43,510 nucleotides of DNA from positions 1 to 43,510 of the forward strand of contig MHZX01000030.1 in assembly GCA_001828935.1 (NCBI GenBank). The letters are read 5' to 3'. The position numbers and the translations under genes were made by a program. Position 1 is the stretch's first letter, and each line of letters begins with the position of its first letter. Positions 1 to 8,451 of this stretch are shown in pieces. The notes under the pieces are model-generated. The model was not told the DNA's origin. It was given only the letters and a program-made list of their open reading frames with translations, and searched no databases. This DNA is from Rhodocyclales bacterium RIFCSPLOWO2_02_FULL_63_24 (GTDB lineage: Bacteria > Pseudomonadota > Gammaproteobacteria > Burkholderiales > Rhodocyclaceae).

Positions 1-1672
1 CGACCACCCAGGGATTGACGCCGTGCGCCTCGGCGACCGGCATGAACAGGGTGGCCAGGATGACGATGGTGGCGCTGATCGGCACCACCAGGCGAATGAT
101 GAAAATCACTCCAGCGAGGAGCAGCACGAACAGAGGGAAACTGCCGCGCATGATCTCGCCCAGCGCGGGCAATTTGTCCGCCAGCAGTCGCGTCAAGCCA
201 AGATGGTTGAGTGCGGCGGTAAGGCCGACGATGCCGGCCAGGTAGAGCAGGAAGGGCCAGTCGATTTTTTCGCGAAATTCCTCCTTGGTCAGGGAGCCGA
301 ACAGCAGTAGGCCATAGAGAATGGCCAGGCCCAGCCAGGGCGGTTGGATGGCGTGCAGGCTGGTGGTGGCGACGCCCAGCATGAACAGCGCGACGCCGCC
401 GACGGCTGCCCATTCGCGGTCCTTCATGTGGCCCAGCAGACTCAATTGCGCCGCCACCTGCGGCTTTGAGAGGGCCGCCTTGGGCAGCTTGCGGAAGTAC
501 AGTCCGGCTGCCAGGAAATAACTCAGCAACAGTGCCGCCGCCGTGCCGGCGGAGGCTTTCAGCCATTCCAGCCACTGGAACTGGTCTTGCGCCTGATCGG
601 AAAGCAGGCCGAAGACGACGAAATTGACCGACTTGCTGCTGAGAAATACCGCCGAAAGCAAGCCGGCACCGACAAACGTCGAAATGGCCAGACGGTTGGC
701 TGCCGGACTCTTGAACTCCAGACGCAGGGTTTCCAGCATGTCGCGGTAGAACGGCGTCAGCAGGGCGACGCGGCCATTGATCGAAGGCACCAGGGGCGTC
801 AGCAGGAATCCGGTAAACAGCAGGCCGCTGTTATGCCAGAACGGTGTGTTCGGCAGCTTCAGCAAGAGCAGCAACAGCAGGCGATAGCTCAGCCCGGAGG
901 CGACGATCACCGTAGCCAGGCCGAGGACGCTCATGGCGAGCAAGAAACCGTCCGAGGCCAATCCAGACAGCATGACCGGGATCGGCACCAGCCCCATGGC
1001 CAGCGTGGTCAGCACGGCAAACACGCCGGGCACGTACTCGTCCACCAGATTGAACACCCACATCACGACGGTGGCAGAGAATATGGCCAGGAAATGCCCT
1101 GCATGGAGGGCGAGATTCCATTGCGGAGCCATGTACAGCACCGCCGCCGGTGCCAACAGGGTGGCCAGCCAGCCAACCAGCGCGGCGGTGCTCACCGCCT
1201 TGCGCTTGCTTGCGGCAGCCCGGATCGGGCTGGCCTTCGACGCGGCGTCGGAGGCCAGCCGCCCGCCGGCCAGGATGCGCGTCAATGACTGCGTCAGGCG
1301 CGCTCGCAGCAAAGGCTGCGCCGCCAGGAAGGCCAGCAGCGGAGCGCGGGGCAAGATCAGCAGCGTGGCGCCGTCCATGCTGCTGGCGGTGGTGAGATGG
1401 GTATCGAATTCGCTGCTCGCTTCTTCGCCGGCACGGCCGTCGGGCGCGACCTGGATCGTTCCGCCGGGCGGCGTCAGCGACACATCGCCGGCCAGCACCA
1501 GGTAAAGCGCCTGTGCCTGGTCGCCGGCGCGGTAGAGTGTCCCGCCCGGCGCCAACGGGCGCTCTTCGAGGTAAGGCAGCAGACGCGCCAGTTCGGTATA
1601 GGGCGCCAGCGCCAGAATCGGGTCGGCGAGCAGACGGGCGACCCAGGGGTCCTTGGCGGCAAGCATGGTCAT
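1..1672 (-). CDS. cyclic nucleotide-binding domain / SLC13-type permease fusion (partial)
   Basis: Partial gene: 557 codons are visible and the 3' end runs off the left edge. Residues about 20-125 resemble a cNMP-binding (Crp-like) beta-roll, with LYRAGDQAQALYLVLAGDV followed by GEEASSEFDTHLTTA. From about residue 150 come many hydrophobic segments with proline-broken helices such as PLVPSINGRVALLTPF and VVPISATIVILATLFMPVAEAHGVNPW. These are typical of the SLC13/DASS and ArsB/NhaD permease superfamily, which moves dicarboxylates, citrate, sulfate or similar anions. I infer an inner-membrane anion carrier gated or regulated by a cytoplasmic N-terminal sensor; the substrate cannot be told. ATG 1672 is chosen; a second in-frame ATG lies at 1666. 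The start is 46 bp from the divergent caspase gene. No clear ribosome site is visible. Confidence 0.8.
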   Translation of the reverse strand, partial: MTMLAAKDPWVARLLADPILALAPYTELARLLPYLEERPLAPGGTLYRAGDQAQALYLVLAGDVSLTPPGGTIQVAPDGRAGEEASSEFDTHLTTASSMDGATLLILPRAPLLAFLAAQPLLRARLTQSLTRILAGGRLASDAASKASPIRAAASKRKAVSTAALVGWLATLLAPAAVLYMAPQWNLALHAGHFLAIFSATVVMWVFNLVDEYVPGVFAVLTTLAMGLVPIPVMLSGLASDGFLLAMSVLGLATVIVASGLSYRLLLLLLLKLPNTPFWHNSGLLFTGFLLTPLVPSINGRVALLTPFYRDMLETLRLEFKSPAANRLAISTFVGAGLLSAVFLSSKSVNFVVFGLLSDQAQDQFQWLEWLKASAGTAAALLLSYFLAAGLYFRKLPKAALSKPQVAAQLSLLGHMKDREWAAVGGVALFMLGVATTSLHAIQPPWLGLAILYGLLLFGSLTKEEFREKIDWPFLLYLAGIVGLTAALNHLGLTRLLADKLPALGEIMRGSFPLFVLLLAGVIFIIRLVVPISATIVILATLFMPVAEAHGVNPWVV

Positions 1673-1718
1673 TTAGCGGCGTATGATAAAACAATTGAGA
1701 TGCGATTCAGGGAACACG

Positions 1719-4700
1719 ATGGTGACGAGGCGAATGGCGGGGCTGGGACTTCTGCTGGGCTTGTGTGGATGCGCCGGCGTTTCCTTTCCGCCGTTTGGGC
1801 AGCCGGAAGCAGCAGCGGTTCCCGCCGCGACGGCGACGCTCAGCACGCCGGTTCCGGTTGAAGTCGAACTGGTCGGCCGTGCCGCGGGCGAGACCAAATC
1901 GAAGGAAGCGGTTCTGCGCTTCGTGCTCGATGCTTACTCACACGTCCCGCTGGAACCGATACTGCGCATCGAAACCCAAGCGCATTTGCGCGCCGTTCAT
2001 GCGCTGGCCCTGGCCCCGCGCGGCAAGCAACTCGCCACCGCTTCCATCGATCGCACCGTACGCCTGTGGGACCCGTCCAGCGGCAAACCTCTGGATATCC
2101 TGCGACCGCCGGCCGGACGACGCGGCGCGGGGACCACTTACGCCATGGCCTACAGCCCGGACGGCAAGCTGCTGGCGACCTCGGGGTTGACGTTCTTCTC
2201 GCGCCCCAGCGACCATCTCAAGCGGAGCAGTTTCCTGATCTATTTCTTCGACCCGGTGCAAAAGATCGTGACCCGCACGCTCGAAGGCCTGCCGGGCAGG
2301 GTGCATCACCTCGCTTACTCGAACAACGGGCGCTACCTCGCCGTCGCCTATGGCTCGGACAACGTTCCGGAGCTCGGCCCGGAGCGCATCGCCGGCGCCA
2401 GCGGGCTGCGCATCTACGACGCCAAGAGCCTTGTCCTGCTGCGCGAAACGGCGACCGAGACGCCCTGCCAGTGGGCGGAGTTCGACAGCACGCAGCAGCT
2501 GTATGCGGTGTGCCAGCGCGTCGTACTGCAATACAACGGACTGCAGTTGAACCGCATGAGGGAATCGGAAGGCGATGCTTTCCACAAGGGCGCGCTGTCG
2601 CCCGACGGACGGACACTGGCGGTCTCCCACCAGGATTCCGCCCGGGTCGACCTGCTCGATACCGACGACCTGTCCCTGCGTCATCGCATCAGCCAGGTGA
2701 AGCTGGGCATCGCGCCCAACCACTTCGGCGAACTGACCCTGGCGTGGTCGCAGGGCGGCAGCTACCTTTACGGCGCGGGACGCCGGCTCAATCCGCTGGT
2801 CAGCGCCAATCGTCTGTTCAAGTGGCCTGCCAGCGGCAACGCCGCGCCGACCGCCATCGAACTTGGCCAGCTTGACGCGCTGGCCATGCTCAGCGGCCGC
2901 GACGGCCGGATTTATGTCGGCACCTCGTCGGCAACGGTGATTGCGCTCGACAGCCAGGACCGGCTCAAGGTAGCGATCGACAATGCCACCATCGATTCGG
3001 ACAACCGTCCCGGCGGGCTGCGCGTTTCGCCCGACGGCAGGACCGTGGCCTACAGCGACGACAATGCCGGCACCAAGCGCTATGTGTTCTCGCTCGACCG
3101 GCGGACCTTGCTGCCGTGGGAAGGCGCCAAGCGCGCCGACGCCCTGCGCCCGGCGCTGACCGACGGGGCGCCCGAAGTGCGCAACTGGCGCCTGGGCCGG
3201 CAAGTGCTCTGCGGCGGCAAGCCGCTCGATCTGGGCAATGCCGTGGCGCAGAATCTGGCCATCGATCCGCGCGGACGCGGTTTCGTCATCGGCACCGAAA
3301 GCAGCGTCATCGCCTTTGATCGACAGTGCCGCCGGCAGTGGGAAACGCACAACCAGGCGCGCAGCATCGCCGTGGCGATTGCCGATGAAGCAGGGCTCGC
3401 GCTGTCGCAGGATGAAGCCGGGGTGATTCGCTGGCTGCGGCTGGCTGACGGCCAGAAGCTGCTGTCATTTTTCCCCAGCCTGGCGGGGCGCAGTTGGACG
3501 ACCTGGACACCTTTGGGGCATTACGATGCCTCGGCCGAGGGCGAAACGCTGGTCGGCTGGCACGTCAATCGCGACCGCCACCGCGAGGCGCTGTTCTATG
3601 GCGCCGGACGGTTTCGCGACCTGTTCCACAATCCCGATGAAATCACGCGCAGCCTGACGCAGACCGACCGCATGGCACAGGACGCGGAAGTTGGTCGCGC
3701 ATTGGAACTCGGCCGCGCCATGCGCGACCGCCTGCCGCCGCAGGTGCGCATCGTCTCGACGCAGGAGAAGAGCGGCAAGGAGGGGCTCGTTGCGCAGTTG
3801 TCATTCGCCTTGCGCGTACCCACCGGCGATGCCGCCGTGCGCGTGCGCGCGCTGGTCAATGGCCGCCCTGCCGGCACGGCGTTGGCGCTGGCCATCGAGG
3901 ACGGCAAGGAGGAAACCAGCGGGCAGATTTTTGTGCCCCTGCCCGAGGACGAAGTCGAGATCGCGCTGATCGCCGAAAGCCGCGGGATTGCCGGGGAACC
4001 GGCGAAGATTCGCCTGCATGAGCGGCTGGCGGACGGCAGCGCGGTCGCCAGCGCGCAGCTGCGGCCGCGGCTGTATGCCCTGGTGGTGGGTGTCGCCAAG
4101 TACCAGAGCGCGCGCGTGCCGACGCTGGACTATCCGGCCAAGGACGCGACCGACTTTGCCCGCGCGCTGCGCACCCAGGCTGGGCAGCTCTATCGCGCCG
4201 TCGATGTGCGCCTGCTGACCGACGAAAAGGCCACCCGCGAGAGCATCATCGACGGCATGGACTGGCTGCGCCGCGAAGTCACCGCCAACGACATCGCTGT
4301 CGTCTTCTTTGCCGGACATGGCGTCAACGACAGCATCAGCCAGTATTACTTCCTGCCCAACAACTCGGACGTGGCGCGTCTGCGCAGCACCGCGATCTCC
4401 AATGTCGATATCGTCGAAACCCTCCAGTCGCTGCCCTCCAAGGTGCTGGCCTTCCTCGACACCTGCCATTCCGGCAATGTGCTGGGCACCGGCAAGAAGC
4501 GCGCCCTGGGCGACATCAACCGCCTGGTCAATGAGCTGACCAGCGCCGAGAACGGCGTCGTGGTGTTCGCCTCATCGACCGGCCAGGAGACCTCGCAGGA
4601 GAGTCCGGAATGGAACAACGGCGCCTTCACCAAAGCCCTGGTGGAAGGGCTTTCGGGACGCGGCGACTTCAACCGCGACGGCGTCATCTCGCTCAACGAA

Positions 4701-4817
4701 CTCAACCTCTGGGTCGCCGACCGGGTCAAGGAACTCTCCGCCGGCGAGCAGCATGCCAACATGATCCGGCCGGACTCGATCCGCGATTTTCCGTTTTCAC
4801 TGCTGGGCAAGCCGTAA
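1719..4817 (+). CDS. WD40-repeat caspase-family (peptidase C14) lipoprotein
   Basis: A large exported protein, 1032 aa from ATG 1719, which has CAGGGA at 1708-1713; an in-frame ATG at 1683 would add 12 residues. The N-terminus has an arginine pair, a hydrophobic run and LCGC, a plausible lipobox, so it is probably a periplasm-facing lipoprotein. The first half holds WD40-like blades (LATASIDRTVRLWDPSSG; AYSPDGKLLATSG; AYSNNGRYLAV). The C-terminal third is a caspase/orthocaspase domain: LYALVVGVAKYQ, the catalytic His in FAGHG (codon at 4317, residue 867) and the catalytic Cys in DTCHSG (codon at 4464, residue 916). Near the C-terminus DFNRDGVISLNELNLW looks like an EF-hand loop. The family cleaves after Arg/Lys, often with calcium; target and role here are unknown. 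Both catalytic residues are present, so activity is plausible. Confidence 0.9.
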   Translation: MVTRRMAGLGLLLGLCGCAGVSFPPFGQPEAAAVPAATATLSTPVPVEVELVGRAAGETKSKEAVLRFVLDAYSHVPLEPILRIETQAHLRAVHALALAPRGKQLATASIDRTVRLWDPSSGKPLDILRPPAGRRGAGTTYAMAYSPDGKLLATSGLTFFSRPSDHLKRSSFLIYFFDPVQKIVTRTLEGLPGRVHHLAYSNNGRYLAVAYGSDNVPELGPERIAGASGLRIYDAKSLVLLRETATETPCQWAEFDSTQQLYAVCQRVVLQYNGLQLNRMRESEGDAFHKGALSPDGRTLAVSHQDSARVDLLDTDDLSLRHRISQVKLGIAPNHFGELTLAWSQGGSYLYGAGRRLNPLVSANRLFKWPASGNAAPTAIELGQLDALAMLSGRDGRIYVGTSSATVIALDSQDRLKVAIDNATIDSDNRPGGLRVSPDGRTVAYSDDNAGTKRYVFSLDRRTLLPWEGAKRADALRPALTDGAPEVRNWRLGRQVLCGGKPLDLGNAVAQNLAIDPRGRGFVIGTESSVIAFDRQCRRQWETHNQARSIAVAIADEAGLALSQDEAGVIRWLRLADGQKLLSFFPSLAGRSWTTWTPLGHYDASAEGETLVGWHVNRDRHREALFYGAGRFRDLFHNPDEITRSLTQTDRMAQDAEVGRALELGRAMRDRLPPQVRIVSTQEKSGKEGLVAQLSFALRVPTGDAAVRVRALVNGRPAGTALALAIEDGKEETSGQIFVPLPEDEVEIALIAESRGIAGEPAKIRLHERLADGSAVASAQLRPRLYALVVGVAKYQSARVPTLDYPAKDATDFARALRTQAGQLYRAVDVRLLTDEKATRESIIDGMDWLRREVTANDIAVVFFAGHGVNDSISQYYFLPNNSDVARLRSTAISNVDIVETLQSLPSKVLAFLDTCHSGNVLGTGKKRALGDINRLVNELTSAENGVVVFASSTGQETSQESPEWNNGAFTKALVEGLSGRGDFNRDGVISLNELNLWVADRVKELSAGEQHANMIRPDSIRDFPFSLLGKP

Positions 4818-4883
4818 GGCAACGCGAGACGCCGTGCCGCCGGCGCCGACTTTCGGCTTGCCAGGAGCTTCGGCATCACGCCG

Positions 4884-4933
4884 GTATCGTCGGTCGATAC
4901 CTCTCGTGGCGATCGATGCGCCTTCGGCGTTTT
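4884..4933 (+). terminator. hairpins after the caspase gene, possible weak terminator
   Basis: GTATCG (4884-4889) and CGATAC (4895-4900) form a perfect 6-bp hairpin with a 5-nt loop. A second short hairpin, GCGCC-TTC-GGCGT (4918-4930), runs straight into TTT. Together they could end the caspase transcript. The T run is short, so this is tentative. Confidence 0.3.
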
Positions 4934-4992
4934 CGGTTTACCTGGCAGCGGGTCGCCTGCATTCTGGGTCTGCATTCACTCAGGAGATCGCC

Positions 4993-5757
4993 ATGAAACC
5001 GCTGCACCGATACCTTCCGCTGATCCTTACGGCCTTGTTGGTTGCGGCCGCCGTGTTCCACGGACCGATTGCCCAGCCCGCCGGCTACCACGACTTCGCC
5101 GACCAGGACGTCGTGCTCGGCATTCCCCACTTCGCCGACGTGATCTCGAACCTCGGATTTGCCCTGACAGCGCTTTGGGGCTGGAAGCGACTTGCCTCGG
5201 CCAGTCGGCATCCGGATATCCGCTCCGGTTGGGCCGGTTACCGGCTGTTCCTGATCGGGCTTTTGTTTACCGCCCTGGGTTCGTCCTGGTACCACCTGGC
5301 CCCGGACAATGCCCGCCTGATCTGGGACCGCCTGCCGATCGCAGTGGCCTGCGGCGGCCTGCTGGCCGGCGTCTGGGGTGATGTTCATCAGCGGAATAGC
5401 CGCAACCTGGCGGCCTGGCTGGCGCTCGCCGGCCTCGCCAGCGTCGGCTGGTGGTATATCACCGACTTGCTGGGCCAGGGCGACCTGCGCCCCTATCTGC
5501 TGCTGCAGGCCCTGCCCATCTTGCTGATCCCGCTCTGGCAATCGATTTACCGTATGCCCGGCGCCGACCGCTTGGCCTTTGGCGCCGCCCTGGCACTGTA
5601 TGTCGTCGCCAAGTTCGCCGAACTCAACGACCATGAAATCGCCGCCGCGCTGGGCGCCGTCACCGGCCATACGCTGAAGCACCTGCTCGCCACCGGCGCG
5701 GCGGCGTTGATCGTCGGACGGCTGCGGCATCGGGTGCGGACGCCGGGTGCGGATTAG
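4993..5757 (+). CDS. ceramidase-like (CREST superfamily) multi-pass membrane protein
   Basis: A 254-aa hydrophobic protein with about seven membrane segments. ATG 4993 is chosen because CAGGAG sits at 4981-4986; the open frame extends upstream but without a ribosome site. Conserved-looking pieces fit the alkaline ceramidase/CREST hydrolase pattern of one Ser, one Asp and several His around a metal: VISNLGFALTALWG, GSSWYHLAPDNARLIWDRLP and GHTLKHLLATGAA. Enzymes of this superfamily hydrolyse amide or ester bonds inside the membrane, but many bacterial members have no known substrate. It follows the caspase gene in the same direction after 175 bp, with possible weak hairpins between. The family call is from motifs; the function is inferred. 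Confidence 0.7.
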   Translation: MKPLHRYLPLILTALLVAAAVFHGPIAQPAGYHDFADQDVVLGIPHFADVISNLGFALTALWGWKRLASASRHPDIRSGWAGYRLFLIGLLFTALGSSWYHLAPDNARLIWDRLPIAVACGGLLAGVWGDVHQRNSRNLAAWLALAGLASVGWWYITDLLGQGDLRPYLLLQALPILLIPLWQSIYRMPGADRLAFGAALALYVVAKFAELNDHEIAAALGAVTGHTLKHLLATGAAALIVGRLRHRVRTPGAD

Positions 5758-5795
5758 CGGCTCGTGTGCGCGAAACCGCTGATCTGCCGAGCCGC

Positions 5796-5830
5796 TTGAC
5801 TATACGGACAAATATACATACATTTATCCG
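5796..5830 (+). promoter_or_regulatory. brnTA promoter and palindromic operator
   Basis: TTGACT (5796-5801) and TACATT (5819-5824) are spaced by 17 bp. The -10 region lies inside a palindrome at 5805-5830: CGGACAAAT, 8-nt spacer, ATTTATCCG, with one mismatch between arms. BrnA-type ribbon-helix-helix antitoxins repress their own operon, so this is the expected operator position. Predicted transcription would begin at or very near the A of the toxin ATG (5831), leaving no leader. Confidence 0.65.
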
Positions 5831-6103
5831 ATGCGCTATTCCCACGATCCGAGGAAGCAAGCGGCCAACCTGAAGAAACATGGCTACGACTTCAAGGATG
5901 CGCCGCAGGTGATCGAAAGCCCGACAAGCATCACTTTCGAAGATCGGAGGTTTGCCTACGTGGAACAAAGGTTCATCACCTTGGGCCTGCTGCGCGGACA
6001 CGTGGTAGTCATTGCTACCGCCGAGACCGATGAGGAAATTCGGGTGATTTCGATGCGAAAGGCAGAACGCCATGAAGAAAAAATCTACTACGCCAACATT
6101 TGA
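5831..6103 (+). CDS. brnT: BrnT-family toxin (type II toxin-antitoxin ribonuclease)
   Basis: A 90-aa BrnT-type protein. The N-terminus (SHDPRKQAANLKKHGYDFKDA) and the C-terminal VISMRKAERHEEKIYY match the family, whose members are RelE-like ribonucleases that stop translation when freed from BrnA. The start ATG directly abuts the operator palindrome, and no Shine-Dalgarno is visible. The family N-terminus begins just here, so the start is still the best choice. The last 32 bases overlap brnA, as is usual for this toxin-first operon. Confidence 0.88.
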   Translation: MRYSHDPRKQAANLKKHGYDFKDAPQVIESPTSITFEDRRFAYVEQRFITLGLLRGHVVVIATAETDEEIRVISMRKAERHEEKIYYANI

Positions 6104-6371
6104 CGACGATACCCCGATCACCCAGACCGACATCGATGACGGGAAGCTGATGCTCCGCAAGCGCGCCGCAGGCCGTGTCGTCCTGCCGAAGAAGCGGGTA
6201 ACGCTCTACCTCGATGCAGCCCTCGTCGAGCATTTCAAGCACATGGCCGGAGAGCGCGGTTACCAGACGCTGATCAACGAGACTTTGAAGTCCTCGTTGC
6301 AAACCGCCGATATCGCCGAAACTGTTCGCCAAGTGATTCGCGAGGAATTGAAGGGGCGCAAGGCGGCCTGA
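6072..6371 (+). CDS. brnA: BrnA-family antitoxin
   Basis: A 99-aa partner of BrnT. The N-terminal half is polar and probably disordered, and binds toxin in this family. The C-terminal half is a ribbon-helix-helix DNA-binding fold: KKRVTLYLDAALVEHFKHMA, then GYQTLINETLKSSL. It starts inside brnT (32-base overlap), so the two are translationally coupled. It is expected to neutralise BrnT and repress the promoter at 5796-5830. A 42-bp gap separates it from the convergent sigma-54 regulator. Confidence 0.85.
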   Translation: MKKKSTTPTFDDDTPITQTDIDDGKLMLRKRAAGRVVLPKKRVTLYLDAALVEHFKHMAGERGYQTLINETLKSSLQTADIAETVRQVIREELKGRKAA

Positions 6372-6413
6372 GCAAGCGCCGACTTCAGTCAGTGTCGACG
6401 ACATGTAGCGTCT

Positions 6414-8207
6414 TCAGGCTTGGTCCAGGCCCATCTTCCGCATCCGGTAGGCCAATTGTGGCCGGGTGAGCCCCAAGAGGCGGGCGGCAACGGATAGCTT
6501 GCCCTTGGCGCGTTCGACGGCCAATTTCATTAGCGCGCGCTCGACGGAGTCGATCGACAAGCGGTCCGTATTCGCCTGGCCAACAACGCGGGCCAGTATC
6601 CGGAACAGGTCCGGTGCTTCGTCGTCCGCCGCTTGGGCAAGCTCGGTGGCCAGGTTGCCCTGGTCGGAAACCGAGAACAGGGGCGAGTTCTGGGCCTCGC
6701 CGCTGATGAACAGATGGGCCAGGTCGATGGACGCACCGTTCTCCGCGGCGATGACGCCCCGCTCCACCAGGTTCTGCAATTCCCGGACGTTGCCAGGAAA
6801 GCCGTAGGTGAGCAGCGCGCGCATGGCGCGTATGGTGAAGCCGGCGACAGCGCGGCCATGGCGCTGGTTGTAGTGGCGCAGGAAATGGTTGAGCAGCAGG
6901 GGAATGTCGTCGCGCCGCTCGCGCAGCGGCGGGATGTGGATGGGAAAGACGTTGAGGCGGAAGAACAAGTCCTCGCGGAATCGGCCTGCCCGGATTTCCT
7001 CCCGCAGGTCGATGTTGGATGCCGCCACCAGGCGCACGTCTACGCGGCGCACACGGGTGTCGCCGACCCGCTCGATTTCCCCGGTCTGGACTGCTCGCAG
7101 CAGTTTTCCCTGGGCTACCAGGGAAAGGGAATTGATTTCGTCGAGGAACAGGGTTCCGCCGTCGGCCCGCTCGAAGCGGCCGGGCCGGGCCTGGGTGGCG
7201 CCGGTGTAGGCCCCCCGCTCGACGCCGAAGAGCTCGGCCTCGACCAGGGTTTCGGGAATCGCCGCGCAATTGATCGAAACGAAGGGAGCATCCGTCGGGG
7301 CGCCGATGCCGTGCAACATCTGGGCAAAGAGCTCCTTGCCCGTGCCGGATTCGCCAACGAACAGGACCGTGGCGCGGGTCGCCCCCACCCGTTGCAGCCG
7401 CTGGCAGCAGGCGGCAAATGCCGGCGAAACACCGATCAGGGGAGAGGAGTTGCCGGCGTCCTCGACCTCCTCGGGCAAGGGGGCCAGCGCGATGCCGTCG
7501 CGGCCGTAGCCGGTGGCATCGACGAAGTCCTGCACGTTCAGGTGGCGCAGATCCTCCTCCACGTTGTCCCATTCCTCGGCGGGCTTGCCGATGACCCGGC
7601 AGACCGGTGAGCCCATGGCCCGGCACTCCACTTCGCGGAACACGATCAGCTTGCCAGTCAGGGTGGTGACGTAACCGATGGCATAGCCGAGCTGCATCCA
7701 GCACACCGCGTCGGTGGCCATGCCGTAGGCGGCGATGTGCTCGTCGGCCTCGCTGGAGTTGTGCCAGACGAACTCGCCCTTGTAGCTGCCCCGCACCGCG
7801 TCGTAGGTGATGTGCACCGGCTCGACTTTCACGATGCCCTCGATGGCGTGCAGCCGGGTGCCGGCGGCCAGCACGGATATCGGTTCCGCGTCCGGCCACT
7901 GCTGACGGACCAGTTCCGCGTCGCGGGCACCGGACACGTAGCCCGTGCGCGTCAGCACGCCACGGGCCCGTTCCATGCCCATGCCGTCGATCAGTTCCCG
8001 CCGCAAGGCGCCGAAGGCGGCGTTGTGCAGAAGGATCATGCGTTGGTTGTCGAGCCAGATGCGGCCATCGCCGGGTGAGAAATACAGGCACTCGGTCAGG
8101 TCGCGCAGGGTTGGCCGCGCGGTGTCGTCCAGGTCCCGAATGTTGCCGCTGGCAAGCATGGCACCAGTGGTGCGGGAGACTTCGGCCAGGGAAATTTTTT
8201 TCTTCAT
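6414..8207 (-). CDS. XylR/DmpR-type sigma-54-dependent activator with V4R domain
   Basis: 597 aa from ATG 8207; a GTG at 8249 would add 14 residues, but that stretch contains the palindrome at 8228-8248, so the inner start is preferred. Residues about 10-120 match XylR_N. Residues about 135-200 match V4R, the small-molecule pocket (AAYGMATDAVCWMQLGYAIGY; FREVECRAMGSPVCRVIG). Next comes an AAA+ sigma-54 domain with GESGTGKE (Walker A), GAYTGA (the sigma-54 contact loop, a Y variant of GAFTGA) and GGTLFLDE (Walker B). A Fis-type helix-turn-helix ends the protein (VAARLLGLTRPQLAYRMRKMGL). Relatives bind aromatic effectors directly, then activate -24/-12 promoters. It diverges from the oxidation/uptake genes and is their likely activator. 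Effector unknown. Confidence 0.92.
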   Translation of the reverse strand: MKKKISLAEVSRTTGAMLASGNIRDLDDTARPTLRDLTECLYFSPGDGRIWLDNQRMILLHNAAFGALRRELIDGMGMERARGVLTRTGYVSGARDAELVRQQWPDAEPISVLAAGTRLHAIEGIVKVEPVHITYDAVRGSYKGEFVWHNSSEADEHIAAYGMATDAVCWMQLGYAIGYVTTLTGKLIVFREVECRAMGSPVCRVIGKPAEEWDNVEEDLRHLNVQDFVDATGYGRDGIALAPLPEEVEDAGNSSPLIGVSPAFAACCQRLQRVGATRATVLFVGESGTGKELFAQMLHGIGAPTDAPFVSINCAAIPETLVEAELFGVERGAYTGATQARPGRFERADGGTLFLDEINSLSLVAQGKLLRAVQTGEIERVGDTRVRRVDVRLVAASNIDLREEIRAGRFREDLFFRLNVFPIHIPPLRERRDDIPLLLNHFLRHYNQRHGRAVAGFTIRAMRALLTYGFPGNVRELQNLVERGVIAAENGASIDLAHLFISGEAQNSPLFSVSDQGNLATELAQAADDEAPDLFRILARVVGQANTDRLSIDSVERALMKLAVERAKGKLSVAARLLGLTRPQLAYRMRKMGLDQA

Positions 8208-8248
8208 TTGATGAAAATGAAATCGCTTGATCAAAAACAATTTGATCA
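8203..8248. promoter_or_regulatory. candidate upstream activator sites for the XylR-type regulator
   Basis: Two perfect inverted repeats share a 5-nt spacer. TGATCAAA (8228-8235) pairs with TTTGATCA (8241-8248), and TTCATTT (8203-8209) pairs with AAATGAA (8215-8221). The first resembles the TTGATCAA-type sites bound by XylR/DmpR activators. It lies about 160-180 bp upstream of the start expected from the sigma-54 promoter at 8382-8397, the usual range for such enhancers. The second overlaps the regulator start codon and could serve in autoregulation. Confidence 0.6.
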
Positions 8249-8381
8249 CATCGTGATGATTGCTGCTTCATTCTGTTTATTGCAACGCGACATAAGCGCC
8301 GCCTGTCCGGGCCAGGCGACGGATGCTGAATCAGGGCAAAAGCAGTTTGTTGCACTGCATGAGTGGCGGTGGCGAAAAATC

Positions 8382-8397
8382 AGGCACGTGGCTTGCG
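8382..8397 (+). promoter_or_regulatory. sigma-54 (-24/-12) promoter of the catabolic operon
   Basis: AGGCACGTGGCTTGCG matches the consensus TGGCACG-N4-TTGCA very closely, with GG at 8383-8384 and GC at 8395-8396 at the right spacing. Transcription should begin near 8408, giving a leader of about 44 nt to the ATG at 8452. The divergent activator gene and the palindromes upstream make this the operon promoter. Confidence 0.75.
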
Positions 8398-8451
8398 AAG
8401 CGAAGCCCAAGCGCCCAACCGGGCTGGACCATGAAACTTGGAGATTCGCAA

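Noticed and set aside
1938-3350. 470-aa open frame on the minus strand
   Set aside because: Shadow of the WD40-caspase gene; no recognisable domain.
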